From Sphingobacterium sp. (lineage in GTDB: Bacteria; Bacteroidota; Bacteroidia; Sphingobacteriales; Sphingobacteriaceae): a DNA stretch of 64,000 bases. A model generated the notes under the pieces. It worked only from the letters and a program-made list of their open reading frames with translations, was not told the DNA's origin and did not search any database. The DNA lies in assembly GCA_031277685.1 (NCBI GenBank), contig JAITLV010000166.1:1-64000 (forward strand). Direction: 5' to 3'. Shown here one piece after another: positions 37,622 to 46,610 of the stretch (position 1 is the first letter of the stretch; each line of letters begins with the position of its first letter). The translations under genes and the position numbers were made by a program.

Positions 37622-38218
37622 ATGGCAATTTATAGATTTAGAGTTACTTTTGAAGATTATGAAGATGTATATCGTGAAATTGATATGCCTTCCAAAAGTA
37701 CATTTTTAGACATGCATGAGGAAATTCATAAAACCACAGGATACCCAGCGGATGCTTCTTCCTCTTTCTATGTGAGCAATGACCAATGGAAAAAGGGAAC
37801 AGAAATTTCGTTTAAACCAACGCAGCGGAAGAAAGATGCCGAAGTCTTGCTGATGGAGAATATTCGCTTAAGCAAGTTTATTGATGATCCTCACCAAAAG
37901 TTTTATTACATCTATAATTTTGAGCGTCCTTATGATTTTCAGGTGGAATTGATCAAGATTTTGAAGGAAGAAGCAGGTAAAGACTATCCCGCTTTATTCA
38001 AGTCTATTGGGCAGGTACCCAAAACAATGACTGCAGCTAATTTTCCTGTATCTGATGCTGTTGAGGAAGATGAATATGTCGAAGAAGATGATACCCAGTA
38101 CGGCGTAGATGATGAGGATGAACTAGATGGTTTTGATAGCGACGGTGATAGTGATGATGAGAATGAAGAAGGTGGAGAGGATCGCGAAGAATCTAACGGC
38201 TACGAAGACGAATATTAA
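37622..38218 (+). CDS. PRiA4_ORF3-like (plasmid pRiA4b ORF-3) domain protein with acidic tail
   Basis: This 198-residue soluble protein has an N-terminal 140-residue domain (IYRFRVTFEDYEDVYREIDM, FLDMHEEIHKTTGY, SSFYVSNDQWKKGTEIS, FYYIYNFERPYDFQVELIKI) that matches the pattern of the PRiA4_ORF3 family, which is found widely and has no settled biochemical role. After about residue 145 the protein becomes very rich in Asp and Glu (DDEDELDGFDSDGDSDDENE) and is probably disordered. It is not a transposon gene, although some family members are named after IS1096. It sits 46 bases after cca and 46 before miaA, in the same direction. A role linked to tRNA or RNA is only a context guess. Confidence 0.8.
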   Translation: MAIYRFRVTFEDYEDVYREIDMPSKSTFLDMHEEIHKTTGYPADASSSFYVSNDQWKKGTEISFKPTQRKKDAEVLLMENIRLSKFIDDPHQKFYYIYNFERPYDFQVELIKILKEEAGKDYPALFKSIGQVPKTMTAANFPVSDAVEEDEYVEEDDTQYGVDDEDELDGFDSDGDSDDENEEGGEDREESNGYEDEY

Positions 38219-38264
38219 TTGAAAGGTCTTCAATGTCCCTTATTTGGATATTGAAGCAGATATT

Positions 38265-39191
38265 ATGGCAAAAAAGAAAACATTGATAGCCATTGTAGGT
38301 CCGACTGCTGTTGGAAAAACTGCAATGGCTATTTCATTGGCCCAATATTTCAGGACCGAAATCATTTCGGCCGATTCGCGTCAATTCTATCGCGAGATGT
38401 CTATCGGTACTGCAAAGCCGGATCCAGAAGAGCTGGCTAGTGCCCCGCATCATTTTATAAATTCGCATACAATTACCGATGATTATTCTGCGGGCAACTT
38501 CGAGCGGGAAGCATTACAGAAATTAGATCAGCTTTTTCAGCGACATGATGTGGTTGTTATGGTTGGTGGATCCGGATTATTTGTACGTGCACTATGTGAG
38601 GGACTGGACGATCTACCTAAGGCCGGAGATGAGGTGCGCGAGAGACTTAACCATGAAATGATACAATTGGGGCTTGAATCGATGAAAGAACGATTGAAAG
38701 CAATTGATCCAGCCTATTATGCACTAGCTGATGTGGATAATCCTCAGCGTATAGTCCGTGCCCTGGAGGTATTTGAGGCAACAGGCAAGCCGATGTCATT
38801 CTATCACAAAAAGGACTTGGATGAAAGACCATTCGATATTCTGACGATTGGGTTGAATATGGAACGTGCCCAATTGTACGAACGGATCAACCTTCGGGTG
38901 GACCACATGATGGAGATCGGGTTGTTGGAAGAAGTCAAGTCTTTGTATCCTTTTCGAACCAAGCCGGCGCTGTTGACAGTAGGATATGCTGAATTATTTG
39001 ACTACCTCGACGGTAATAGTTCCTTGGAAGCTGCAGTGGATAAAGTCAAGCAAAATTCAAGGCGTTATGCAAAACGGCAGATCACCTGGTTTAAAAAATA
39101 TGGAAATACAACCTGGTTTGAACCTACTGAGATAAAACGGATTATTGCGTTTATAGACAATGCGTTACAGCATAATACAGCAACAGGTTAA
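38265..39191 (+). CDS. miaA: tRNA dimethylallyltransferase
   Basis: This 308-residue enzyme transfers dimethylallyl from DMAPP to N6 of A37 in tRNAs that read UNN codons. It has the P-loop GPTAVGKTAMAI at the N-terminus, ISADSRQFYREMSIGTAKP (the DSxQxYxxxxIGTAKP motif), GGSGLFVRAL, and the C-terminal SRRYAKRQITWFKK. I use the ATG at 38265; the upstream in-frame TTG at 38244 adds residues not seen in the family. It is the last gene of the pdxA/cca/PRiA4 run and is followed by a terminator. Confidence 0.97.
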   Translation: MAKKKTLIAIVGPTAVGKTAMAISLAQYFRTEIISADSRQFYREMSIGTAKPDPEELASAPHHFINSHTITDDYSAGNFEREALQKLDQLFQRHDVVVMVGGSGLFVRALCEGLDDLPKAGDEVRERLNHEMIQLGLESMKERLKAIDPAYYALADVDNPQRIVRALEVFEATGKPMSFYHKKDLDERPFDILTIGLNMERAQLYERINLRVDHMMEIGLLEEVKSLYPFRTKPALLTVGYAELFDYLDGNSSLEAAVDKVKQNSRRYAKRQITWFKKYGNTTWFEPTEIKRIIAFIDNALQHNTATG

Positions 39192-39210
39192 TTCAATTTT
39201 AACAGCATAA

Positions 39211-39244
39211 AAAAAGCATCTGATAATCACCAGATGCTTTTTTT
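39211..39244. terminator. Bidirectional terminator between miaA and ilvE
   Basis: AAAAAGCATCTG (39211-39222) pairs with CAGATGCTTTTT (39231 onward) around an 8-base loop, with a T-run on both strands. It lies between convergent miaA and ilvE. Confidence 0.9.
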
Positions 39245-39259
39245 ATATATTTTATCGGA

Positions 39260-40330
39260 CTATTTTACCAAGTAGTTCCATCCGAATTGATCGGCTACTT
39301 TACCGTAACGTAATTCATTTAAATACTGTAATACGCGATTAGAAAACTCACGTCCCTCAACCGGTGGTAAATTGTAATCTTGCCCTTCAAAACCAATTCG
39401 GCTAATATCAGTGATTGTTGCTGCTGTTCCCGCCGCAAAAGCCTCTGTTACTGTACCAGCTTTAATGCCGTCGATAAGTTCCTGTACGGAAACCTTTCTT
39501 TGTTCAGTTTTATAGCCCCATTTGTCGGCCAATTCCATAATCGTGCGACGGGTAACACCATGTAAGATGGTATCTCCATGCGGTGTGATAATGGTATCCC
39601 CGATACGGAAGATAAGATTTGCCGTACCTGCTTCTTCGATATATTTGTGTTCTGCTGCATCAGTCCACATAATTTGATCGTAACCTTCATCATTAGCCAA
39701 TTGGGTAGGGTAAAGTGATAATGCATAGTTACCCGCATTTTTCGAAAACCCAACACCACCTTCAGCTGCACGTGTATAGTATGTTTCAACTTTTAAGCTA
39801 ATCGGTTTGCTATAGTAAGCACCTACTGGCCCTGTGATAATGATAAATTTGTATGATTTGGATGGATGTACCCCTAGTGCAGCTTCAGTAGCAAACATAA
39901 ATGGACGGATGTATAAAGAAGAACCTTCTTTGGCTGGAACCCAATTGCGGTCAACAGCTAATAATTTGTTTAGACCGTCCATGAAAATTCCCTCAGGTAC
40001 CTCAGGCATCTGAAGACGAGCCGCAGACTTGTTAAATCTTTCCCAGTTTCTGTCCGGGCGAAAGATGCTCACGGTACCATCTGCAAATTTATAGGCTTTA
40101 ATACCTTCAAAGATCGCTTGACCATAATGTAAAGCGGACATCGAAGGACTGATACTGATATCTCCATAAGGGACAATGCTGACATCTTTCCATTCACCAT
40201 CATCATAGTCTGCGACCAACATGTGGTCGGATAATATCTTTCCGAATTTTAGATTGTCGAAATCTACTTGCGAGAGTCTTGAATTTTGAGTTGGCTCTAC
40301 GCGAATTGAATAGTTCTCTGTCGCGTTCAT
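39260..40330 (-). CDS. ilvE: Branched-chain amino acid aminotransferase
   Basis: This 356-residue PLP enzyme (class IV fold) carries out the last step of valine, leucine and isoleucine synthesis and the first step of their breakdown. It has ALHYGQAIFEGIKAYKF near residue 65-80, RPDRNWERFNKSAARLQMP, and GGVGFSKNAGNYALSLYPTQ, whose Lys is the PLP-binding residue, then EEAGTANLIFRIGDTIITP and the cofactor phosphate site GVTRRTIMELA. Length is that of the long (type II) branched-chain aminotransferases. It is transcribed alone, convergent with miaA. Confidence 0.95.
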   Translation of the reverse strand: MNATENYSIRVEPTQNSRLSQVDFDNLKFGKILSDHMLVADYDDGEWKDVSIVPYGDISISPSMSALHYGQAIFEGIKAYKFADGTVSIFRPDRNWERFNKSAARLQMPEVPEGIFMDGLNKLLAVDRNWVPAKEGSSLYIRPFMFATEAALGVHPSKSYKFIIITGPVGAYYSKPISLKVETYYTRAAEGGVGFSKNAGNYALSLYPTQLANDEGYDQIMWTDAAEHKYIEEAGTANLIFRIGDTIITPHGDTILHGVTRRTIMELADKWGYKTEQRKVSVQELIDGIKAGTVTEAFAAGTAATITDISRIGFEGQDYNLPPVEGREFSNRVLQYLNELRYGKVADQFGWNYLVK

Positions 40331-40651
40331 CTTATTTTTTATATTACTTAGGCTAAGTTATGAAAAATTGAAATATAAACAGCACTTTGCAATGATAATT
40401 TCCCCTCTGGATAAATGCCCCTTATTTCGGACAGTCATTCTCCAATTTACTACACTTTCTGTTTGAAAATGAAAAAATAAAGACGCAAATTTTTAGAACT
40501 CGTGTATTATTAATTAAATGTGTTAATTTTTTATTAATTAATACTACCTCTGCATTTTATGGCATAAAGTTTGGCAATACAGAATGCGGCCATGGGATGG
40601 GCTTTTGGTTCGCTTACGCTATAAAATCACTTATCATAAAATAAACTTAGT
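40331..40651. other. AT-rich gap upstream of ilvE
   Basis: About 320 bases. It includes ATTAATTAAT-type palindromic runs near 40510-40550. Apart from this likely ilvE control region nothing is recognised. Confidence 0.4.
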
Positions 40652-40810
40652 ATGGAATTGACTCACCGTCTTAACAAAAGCAATGAAGTAACATCGGGTG
40701 AAACTCGCGAATTGTTACAGCGTGATGTTGAAATTCAAAAGAAAGGTATTTCTATGAATTTTATCCTTGGTTTTTTTGTGTTTTTGTATAAAACTGCAAT
40801 TAAACCCTAA
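40652..40810 (+). CDS. Possible 52-residue small protein
   Basis: An ATG ORF of 52 codons starts MELTHRLNKSNEVTSGE, has a charged middle (TRELLQRDVEIQKKG) and a hydrophobic C-terminal third (MNFILGFFVFLYKTA). Composition looks protein-like: a polar amphipathic half followed by a short membrane-anchor-like segment. No family is recognised. The T-run of the hairpin directly downstream serves the opposite strand, so no terminator supports it. Confidence 0.35.
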   Translation: MELTHRLNKSNEVTSGETRELLQRDVEIQKKGISMNFILGFFVFLYKTAIKP

Positions 40811-40815
40811 AAAAG

Positions 40816-40853
40816 AGATTAGCCAAAATGGGATTGAAAATTTTGGCTAATCT
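40816..40853 (-). terminator. Terminator of the GH3-family gene
   Basis: A 14-bp perfect stem pairs 40816-40829 with 40840-40853. On the minus strand it is followed by a CTTTTTT run. It lies 20 bases beyond the stop of the leftward GH3-family gene. Confidence 0.85.
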
Positions 40854-40872
40854 CCACCAGGATAGTCCCATA

Positions 40873-42387
40873 TTAATCTTGTAAAATCTTCAAAAGCGGG
40901 TCTAGGTATTCTCTATTATTACTCAAACGAGGAACTTTATTCTGCCCACCCAATTTACCTCTAGATTTCATCCATTTGTAAAAGGTATCCGGTGGTGCAT
41001 TATGGACTATTGGTGGTCGAAGAGCCATGTTTTTAAATCTTTTTGCATCGTAATCCGAATTGATTTCCCGTAATTTAGCATCCAATATCTCACAGAAACG
41101 CTTAAAATCATTTGGCTGTTCTTCAAATTCTATCACCCATTCGTGTGCTCCTGCCTGGGCATCCCTAAAATATACAGGCCCTGCGGTATAATCCTTGATC
41201 CGAGCATTTGTCAGTTTGCTTGCCTCGGCCAGTGCTTGTTCGGCATTGTCTACGATGACTTCTTCACCAAAAGTATTGATGTATTGTTTGGTACGGCCCG
41301 ATATCTGAAAACGGTAAGGTGACAGGGAGGTGAACTTGATCGTATCGCCTATTTTATAACGCCATAATCCAGCGTTGGTAGATATAATCAACGCATAATT
41401 TTTGCCGATTTCTACCTGATCCAAGCGAAGGGTAGCAGGGTTTTCCTCATGCATATTTTCCATGGGGAGAAATTCGTAATAGATTCCATAATCCAACATG
41501 AGCAAAAGGTCCTCTGAATCGGATTCATCCTGTAAACCAAAATACCCTTCTGAGGCATTGTAGTTTTCTAGATAGTACATCTTGTCTGATGGGATCAGTT
41601 TGTGGAATTGCTCCCGGTAGGGCTTGAAGCTTACACCGCCGTGACCATAAAATTCTAGATTTGGCCATACTTCCAATAGATTGTCCTTTCCAGTGATCTC
41701 CAAAATCCGTTTGGCCATCACAATATTCCAGGTTGGCACGCCAGCCAGGCTGGTTACATTTTCTTTGATGGTGATTTGGGCAATCTGTTCAATTTTTTCT
41801 TCAAAATTGGGATTTAAGGTCACCTCCATATTGGGGGTTCGCTTGAATTCTGCCCAAAAAGGAAGATTTCGGATCAGGATAGAAGATAGATCTCCATAAT
41901 AGGAATCCGGACTGAAGTTGTTGATCTGAGACGAACCGCCAATGACGACAGATTTCCCTGTAAATACACGGTTTTCAGGTTTATTGTGGCAGAAAATAGT
42001 GAGCATGTCCTTTCCGCCTTGGAAGTGACATTCTTCCAGAGCTTCTTCACTAACGGGTATAAATTTGCTGCGATCAGAAGTTGTTCCCGAGGATTTTGCA
42101 AACCATTTGATGTCCGAAGGCCATAGGATATTCTGTTCACCTTTGATCATTCGATCTACATAGCCCTTGATATCATCATAGTCCTGTATAGGTACGCGCT
42201 CTTTGAATATTTCGGGGGTAAGTATGCTCGTATAGTCGTATTTCTTTCCCCACTCTGTAGCCTCGGCTGTGGAAATTAAACTTTGGAACCATTCTTCTTG
42301 TACATCGTGGGGATATTTCATGAAAAGTTCGATTTGGTGAATCCTTTTTTTCATGAACCAAGTAAAAATGGAGTTTAATAAGGCCAT
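40873..42387 (-). CDS. GH3-family acyl-adenylate/amido synthetase-like protein
   Basis: This 504-residue protein has the layout of the GH3 family, relatives of ANL adenylating enzymes known from plants as jasmonate- and auxin-amino-acid synthetases and also widespread in Bacteroidota. Motifs: the ATP-binding SSGTTSDRSKFIPVS near residue 100, YNASEGYFGLQ (YxASEG adenylate motif) in the middle, and a hinge region YKIGDTIKFTSLSPYRFQISGR, then a C-terminal subdomain. It is predicted to activate a carboxylic acid with ATP. The bacterial substrate is unknown. It lies 19 bases after lptB in the same direction, so a link to envelope metabolism is conceivable but not shown. Confidence 0.9.
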   Translation of the reverse strand: MALLNSIFTWFMKKRIHQIELFMKYPHDVQEEWFQSLISTAEATEWGKKYDYTSILTPEIFKERVPIQDYDDIKGYVDRMIKGEQNILWPSDIKWFAKSSGTTSDRSKFIPVSEEALEECHFQGGKDMLTIFCHNKPENRVFTGKSVVIGGSSQINNFSPDSYYGDLSSILIRNLPFWAEFKRTPNMEVTLNPNFEEKIEQIAQITIKENVTSLAGVPTWNIVMAKRILEITGKDNLLEVWPNLEFYGHGGVSFKPYREQFHKLIPSDKMYYLENYNASEGYFGLQDESDSEDLLLMLDYGIYYEFLPMENMHEENPATLRLDQVEIGKNYALIISTNAGLWRYKIGDTIKFTSLSPYRFQISGRTKQYINTFGEEVIVDNAEQALAEASKLTNARIKDYTAGPVYFRDAQAGAHEWVIEFEEQPNDFKRFCEILDAKLREINSDYDAKRFKNMALRPPIVHNAPPDTFYKWMKSRGKLGGQNKVPRLSNNREYLDPLLKILQD

Positions 42388-42406
42388 AGGGGATATTCTT
42401 TATGTT

Positions 42407-43141
42407 TTAAAATTTTTTCCGTCTTAATTCAAAATGACGGCCGAGATAGAATTTTCGCGCCAGTTCATTATCCGCAATTTCTTCAGGTGTACCTGTGAGC
42501 ATGATTTTTCCTTCTGTCAGGAGATAGGCTCTGTCCGTTATGGATAATGTCTCCTGTACGTTGTGGTCGGTTATTAAGATACCGATATTGCGTGTTTTGA
42601 GCTTAGCAACGATCGTTTGGATTTCCTCTACAGCAATCGGGTCAACCCCTGCAAAGGGTTCATCCAGGAGAATAAAGGATGGATTTGCGGCCAATGCCCG
42701 GGCGATTTCTGTACGGCGGCGTTCCCCTCCCGACAAGAGATCTCCTCTATTTTTACGGACACGATGCAAACTAAATTCACTCAGTAATTCCTCCAGCTTG
42801 GCCATCCGCTCTTCTTTGTTGGGATAATGGATTTCTAAAACAGCGAGGATATTATTTTCTACAGATAGCTTACGGAATACGGAAGCCTCCTGAGCCAGAT
42901 AGCCTATTCCACGTTGCGCACGTTGATACATTGCATCCTGTGTAATTTCTTGATCATCCAAGAATACCTTTCCCTCATTGGGTTTGATCAGGCCAACGAT
43001 CATATAGAAAGACGTTGTTTTTCCAGCTCCATTAGGGCCCAATAATCCGACAATCTCTCCTTGCTCCACATGGAAGGAAACGTTGTTGACAACAGTACGT
43101 TGTTTGTATTTTTTTATGAGATGTTCTGCCTTTAAAATCAT
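42407..43141 (-). CDS. lptB: LPS export ABC transporter ATP-binding protein
   Basis: This 244-residue cytoplasmic ATPase powers LptFG-driven extraction of lipopolysaccharide from the inner membrane toward the Lpt bridge. It has Walker [17 protein letters not shown], the LptB-type signature [16 protein letters not shown], Walker [17 protein letters not shown] with catalytic Glu, and the H-loop [14 protein letters not shown]. Every residue expected is present. The next gene downstream is the GH3-family gene. The lptC, lptF and lptG genes are not in the window. Confidence 0.95.
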   Translation of the reverse strand: MILKAEHLIKKYKQRTVVNNVSFHVEQGEIVGLLGPNGAGKTTSFYMIVGLIKPNEGKVFLDDQEITQDAMYQRAQRGIGYLAQEASVFRKLSVENNILAVLEIHYPNKEERMAKLEELLSEFSLHRVRKNRGDLLSGGERRRTEIARALAANPSFILLDEPFAGVDPIAVEEIQTIVAKLKTRNIGILITDHNVQETLSITDRAYLLTEGKIMLTGTPEEIADNELARKFYLGRHFELRRKKF

Positions 43142-43356
43142 CTTCTTGATCTATCTTTTCACTTTATGTATTTGCTCCCATTGTCCTCCCAAAAATCAGC
43201 GATTACCGCATCCGCCTTTGAAATGGCAATAGGGAGAATGCTCATGCAAATCTATTGTAAATATATTTAATATCTTCTTACTATTAAGTATATAGATACT
43301 AGAATTTAGATCCATGGGACCTGAATCTATCTATGCATTATTCACCATTAGGGAAA

Positions 43357-45057
43357 CTAATATCGGATCCCTTTGATATTGAGTTGTAAGTTTCTTTTAT
43401 TGCGCCACACGTTCTCCTCGATGCTATAGCAGATGTCGAAGCTTTGTCCCGAGTTGATATGTGTGATATGTTCCGCCAAACCGAATCCAATGCAATCAAA
43501 AGATGCGGAATCTTCTTGCAAAACGGTCATCTTGAGATGATTTGTACCTACCGGAAAAGCTTGACCAACAGCATTCACCTTTTTGCTCAAGAAGATCGGT
43601 GATTCATTTTGTGGACCAAAGGGTTCAAATTGTTGGAGGATGCGGAAAAATTTCGCATCGATATCCTTCAGTTGCAGTTTGGCATCGATGAGAATTTCCT
43701 GTGTCAACATTTCCGGACTTATCCGTCGCGCAACAACTTCTTCAAAGCGATCCTGGAACAAGCTGACATTTTCGAGTGACATCGTCAGGCCCGCCGCATA
43801 TTTGTGTCCACCAAACTGTTCAAGTAAATCCGCACATTCGTTGAGTGCTTCATACAAGTCGAATCCGATCACCGATCGACATGAACCCGCAATATGGCCA
43901 TTTGTCTCTGTCAATATAATGGTCGGACGGTAGTATTTTTCCGTTAATCGAGAAGCAACGATACCTATTACACCTTTATGCCAATCTGATTTATATAATA
44001 CCGTTGATTTTCGGCTTTTGAGAGCGACATTTTCTTCAATAAGTGCAAGCGCTTCTTCCGTAATCTTTAAGTCGAAATCTTTTCTGACATTATTTTGGTC
44101 ATCAATACTTGAACTAAAGTCCTTTGCCTCCTGTAGCGATTTTGAAATTAACAATTTGACAGCGTCCTTCGCATGATCGATACGGCCAGCAGCATTGATG
44201 CGGGGCCCAATCTGGAAAACGATATCATTGACTGTGAAAACTTTTGTTCTATTGTTGGAGAGATCAATCAATGCTTTTAATCCTACACAAGGGTTGGTAT
44301 TGAGCTTAATCAATCCAAAATGGCTTAATATCCGATTCTCACCGGTGATTGGTACAATGTCCGACGCAATGCTTACTGCGACGAGATCGAGAAACTGATA
44401 GCAAGCATTGATATCCATGCCGTTGGTCAGAATAAAAGCCTGGATGATCTTGAAGCCTATACCGCAACCTGAAAGTTCTTTATAGGGATAATCGCAGTCA
44501 ACCCGTTTCGGATCCAGTACAGCAAAAGCGTTCGGGAGCTCTTCGCCTGGCAAATGGTGGTCACCGATAATAAAATCTATCCCTTTACTGTTGGCATATT
44601 CAACTTTATCAATGGCCTTTATTCCACAATCTAAGGCAATAATTAATGTGAAGCCGTTGGCCGCAGCATAATCAATACCCTGGGTCGATATCCCATAGCC
44701 TTCCGCATAACGGTCAGGAATGTAAAACTCAAGTTGACTATGAAACTCTCTGAAAAAGCTGTACACTACAGCGACCGCTGTGGTACCATCGACATCATAA
44801 TCACCATAGATCAGGATCTTTTCTTTGTTGCCAATAGCTTGTATGATTCGGGAGATGGCTTTTTCCATGTCCTTCATCAAAAAGGGATCATGCAAATCAG
44901 ATAATTGTGGCCTAAAAAACTGTTTTGCTTCGTCAAAACTTCCAATTTCCCTGCTGACGAGCAACTCTGCTAACACAGCGTTGATATTTAATTCTTCGCG
45001 CAGTTTGTTGGTTATTTTAACATCAGTTTTAGATTTTAGTACCCACCTTTTTTGCAT
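43357..45057 (-). CDS. recJ: Single-stranded-DNA-specific exonuclease RecJ
   Basis: This 566-residue DHH-family 5'-to-3' ssDNA exonuclease acts in RecF recombination, mismatch and base-excision repair. The N-terminal DHH domain has motif I ILIYGDYDVDGTTAVAV, motif II ALDCGI, motif III IIGDHHLPGEELP, and PKRVDCDYPYKELSGCGIGFK. The DHHA1 part has GCRSVIGFDLYEAL and FGGHKYAAGLTM, followed by an OB-fold end (HLKMTVLQEDSASFDCIGFG). The ATG at 45057 is preferred to a TTG at 45069. The gene stands alone; the stretch 43142-43356 between it and lptB shows nothing clear. Confidence 0.96.
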   Translation of the reverse strand: MQKRWVLKSKTDVKITNKLREELNINAVLAELLVSREIGSFDEAKQFFRPQLSDLHDPFLMKDMEKAISRIIQAIGNKEKILIYGDYDVDGTTAVAVVYSFFREFHSQLEFYIPDRYAEGYGISTQGIDYAAANGFTLIIALDCGIKAIDKVEYANSKGIDFIIGDHHLPGEELPNAFAVLDPKRVDCDYPYKELSGCGIGFKIIQAFILTNGMDINACYQFLDLVAVSIASDIVPITGENRILSHFGLIKLNTNPCVGLKALIDLSNNRTKVFTVNDIVFQIGPRINAAGRIDHAKDAVKLLISKSLQEAKDFSSSIDDQNNVRKDFDLKITEEALALIEENVALKSRKSTVLYKSDWHKGVIGIVASRLTEKYYRPTIILTETNGHIAGSCRSVIGFDLYEALNECADLLEQFGGHKYAAGLTMSLENVSLFQDRFEEVVARRISPEMLTQEILIDAKLQLKDIDAKFFRILQQFEPFGPQNESPIFLSKKVNAVGQAFPVGTNHLKMTVLQEDSASFDCIGFGLAEHITHINSGQSFDICYSIEENVWRNKRNLQLNIKGIRY

Positions 45058-45171
45058 ATCTTTGCACAATATTTTAAGTGTAAATATACGTTTTAAGGCT
45101 GGACTTACCTAATTCCTAAACCGGGTATCGACCATCAGTTGCTTAACGTGCATATTCCCAATGTTTTAAAT

Positions 45172-45951
45172 ATGGTGCAGGCTTATTCTTTATATGAAGG
45201 TTCTTTTTCTGTTGACAAAAGCAGGAAATTTGTCCCTTTTGATCCAAGTATAGACGACCCTAACGACCGCCCAGGATCCATGTTTATCGATGTTCATCCT
45301 TTTCTGATAAAAACAAACGCTGGAATTGTGCTCTGCGATACTGGCCTAGGGCATATAGATGAGGATGGCGTTTTGAAATTATATAACAATATCCGGAAAT
45401 TGGGCTATGAGCCCGACGATGTAAAATATGTGCTGATGTCGCACCTCCATAAGGACCATGCAGGGGGTATGGTAAGCATGGAAAGTGGTTCTCCAAGGAT
45501 CGCATTTCCAGAAGCTGAATATATTGTCCAAAGGGGAGAGTGGGAAGACGCCTATTCTGGTATCTCCAGTTCGTATCGTACAGAAATTTTTGATGTGGTC
45601 CAACGAAGCGGAAATCTTATATTAGTTGAAGGAGCAGGACAGATAAATGCTGAAATAAGTTACGAACTTAATGGTGGACATACAGCCCATCATCAAGCAT
45701 TTCATATCCAGACAGCTGGAGAGCATTATTTCTTCGGAGGAGATGTATTACCCGAACCTGAAGAGATTTTTCATAATTATGTGGCTAAATATGATTTTGA
45801 TGGTAGGCGCTCCAAAGAACTGCGGCAATCGTATTGGAGCCAGGGTGCACCTGAAGGGTGGATCTTTCTGTTTTATCATTCCAAAAGTCTTACCATTGGT
45901 CGTGGTCAACAACGCGCGGATGGAAGTTATAAACTAATAGCAGGAAAGTAA
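45172..45951 (+). CDS. MBL-fold metallo-hydrolase
   Basis: This 259-residue protein has the metallo-beta-lactamase-fold metal motif SHLHKDHAGG (HxHxDH), a downstream His in GGHTAHHQAF and the Asp in FFGGDVLPEPEE that would bridge two metals. The layout, with a long early loop (PGSMFIDVHPFLIKTNAGIVLCDTG), is like N-acyl-homoserine-lactonase-type or general lactonase/hydrolase members, but the substrate is not visible. I prefer the ATG at 45172; an in-frame TTG lies at 45139. It is divergent from recJ and not tightly coupled to the antiporter genes that follow. Confidence 0.88.
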   Translation: MVQAYSLYEGSFSVDKSRKFVPFDPSIDDPNDRPGSMFIDVHPFLIKTNAGIVLCDTGLGHIDEDGVLKLYNNIRKLGYEPDDVKYVLMSHLHKDHAGGMVSMESGSPRIAFPEAEYIVQRGEWEDAYSGISSSYRTEIFDVVQRSGNLILVEGAGQINAEISYELNGGHTAHHQAFHIQTAGEHYFFGGDVLPEPEEIFHNYVAKYDFDGRRSKELRQSYWSQGAPEGWIFLFYHSKSLTIGRGQQRADGSYKLIAGK

Positions 45952-46038
45952 AGTGGTCTAAAACTCGTTTTTCTGATCTTTTTTTAGTATTTTGTGGTGA
46001 TCCACTTATCTATATCCCCTGCCTTCGTGCGATGAGGA

Positions 46039-46070
46039 TTCGTTTAAGATTGAATTTTTGGTTAAATTTG
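46039..46070 (+). promoter_or_regulatory. Promoter of the antiporter operon
   Basis: TTCG (46039-46042), a 20-base spacer, and a perfect TAAATTTG (46063-46070) fit the Bacteroidota consensus. The ATG is 58 bases downstream. Confidence 0.55.
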
Positions 46071-46127
46071 TAGTTTAGTAAAACAGCGCTTTGCTGTTAT
46101 TATTGGTATTTATTTAAATAGAAGATT

Positions 46128-46607
46128 ATGTCTATTGTAAGAGAGTCCGATCTGATTGGAATTGGGAAGAAATTTCAAATTGAAACCGATGCAGGCGACA
46201 ATATGGTTGTTGTGATCCACGATGATGGTCGACGGGAACTATATCGTTATGATGATGAAGAGCATGAATCACGTTGTGTGATGACACTCAATGATGATGA
46301 ATCTCGTCAGATAGCGGGTATTATAGGCGGCTTGTCTTATAAACCTAAGGCTTTGGAAACAATTGAAGTTGCTTTGGACGACTTGCGTATTGAATGGTAC
46401 AAAGTTGAAGGTAAATGGGAGGGAGCGGGAAAAACGATCGGTGAATTAGAAGTCCGACAACGTACCGGTGCTTCGATTATTGCTGGAATTAGAGACGATG
46501 AGACGGTCATTAACCCCGGTCCATCTTATCTGATTACACCAGGTACGACTTTGGTCATTGCCGGAAAGAAAACCAACATCAAACTTTTAAAGGAAATTTT
46601 ACTGTAA
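46128..46607 (+). CDS. Cation:proton antiporter regulatory subunit (KhtT-like)
   Basis: This 159-residue cytoplasmic protein has an N-terminal domain of about 65 residues (VRESDLIGIGKKFQIET, HDDGRRELYRYDD) and a C-terminal RCK_C/TrkA-C domain (about 80-159, TIGELEVRQRTGASIIAGIR, PSYLITPGTTLVIAGKK). This is the layout of KhtT, which controls K+ efflux through the KhtU antiporter in response to nucleotide and pH in Bacillus. The antiporter gene starts 3 bases after its stop, so they are one operon. Ion specificity in this organism is inferred. Confidence 0.88.
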   Translation: MSIVRESDLIGIGKKFQIETDAGDNMVVVIHDDGRRELYRYDDEEHESRCVMTLNDDESRQIAGIIGGLSYKPKALETIEVALDDLRIEWYKVEGKWEGAGKTIGELEVRQRTGASIIAGIRDDETVINPGPSYLITPGTTLVIAGKKTNIKLLKEILL

Positions 46608-46610
46608 TCT

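Noticed and set aside
37622..38218. Transposon-derived gene, since some PRiA4_ORF3 members are named after IS1096
   Set aside because: No terminal repeats or transposase are present, and the gene sits neatly within a housekeeping run.
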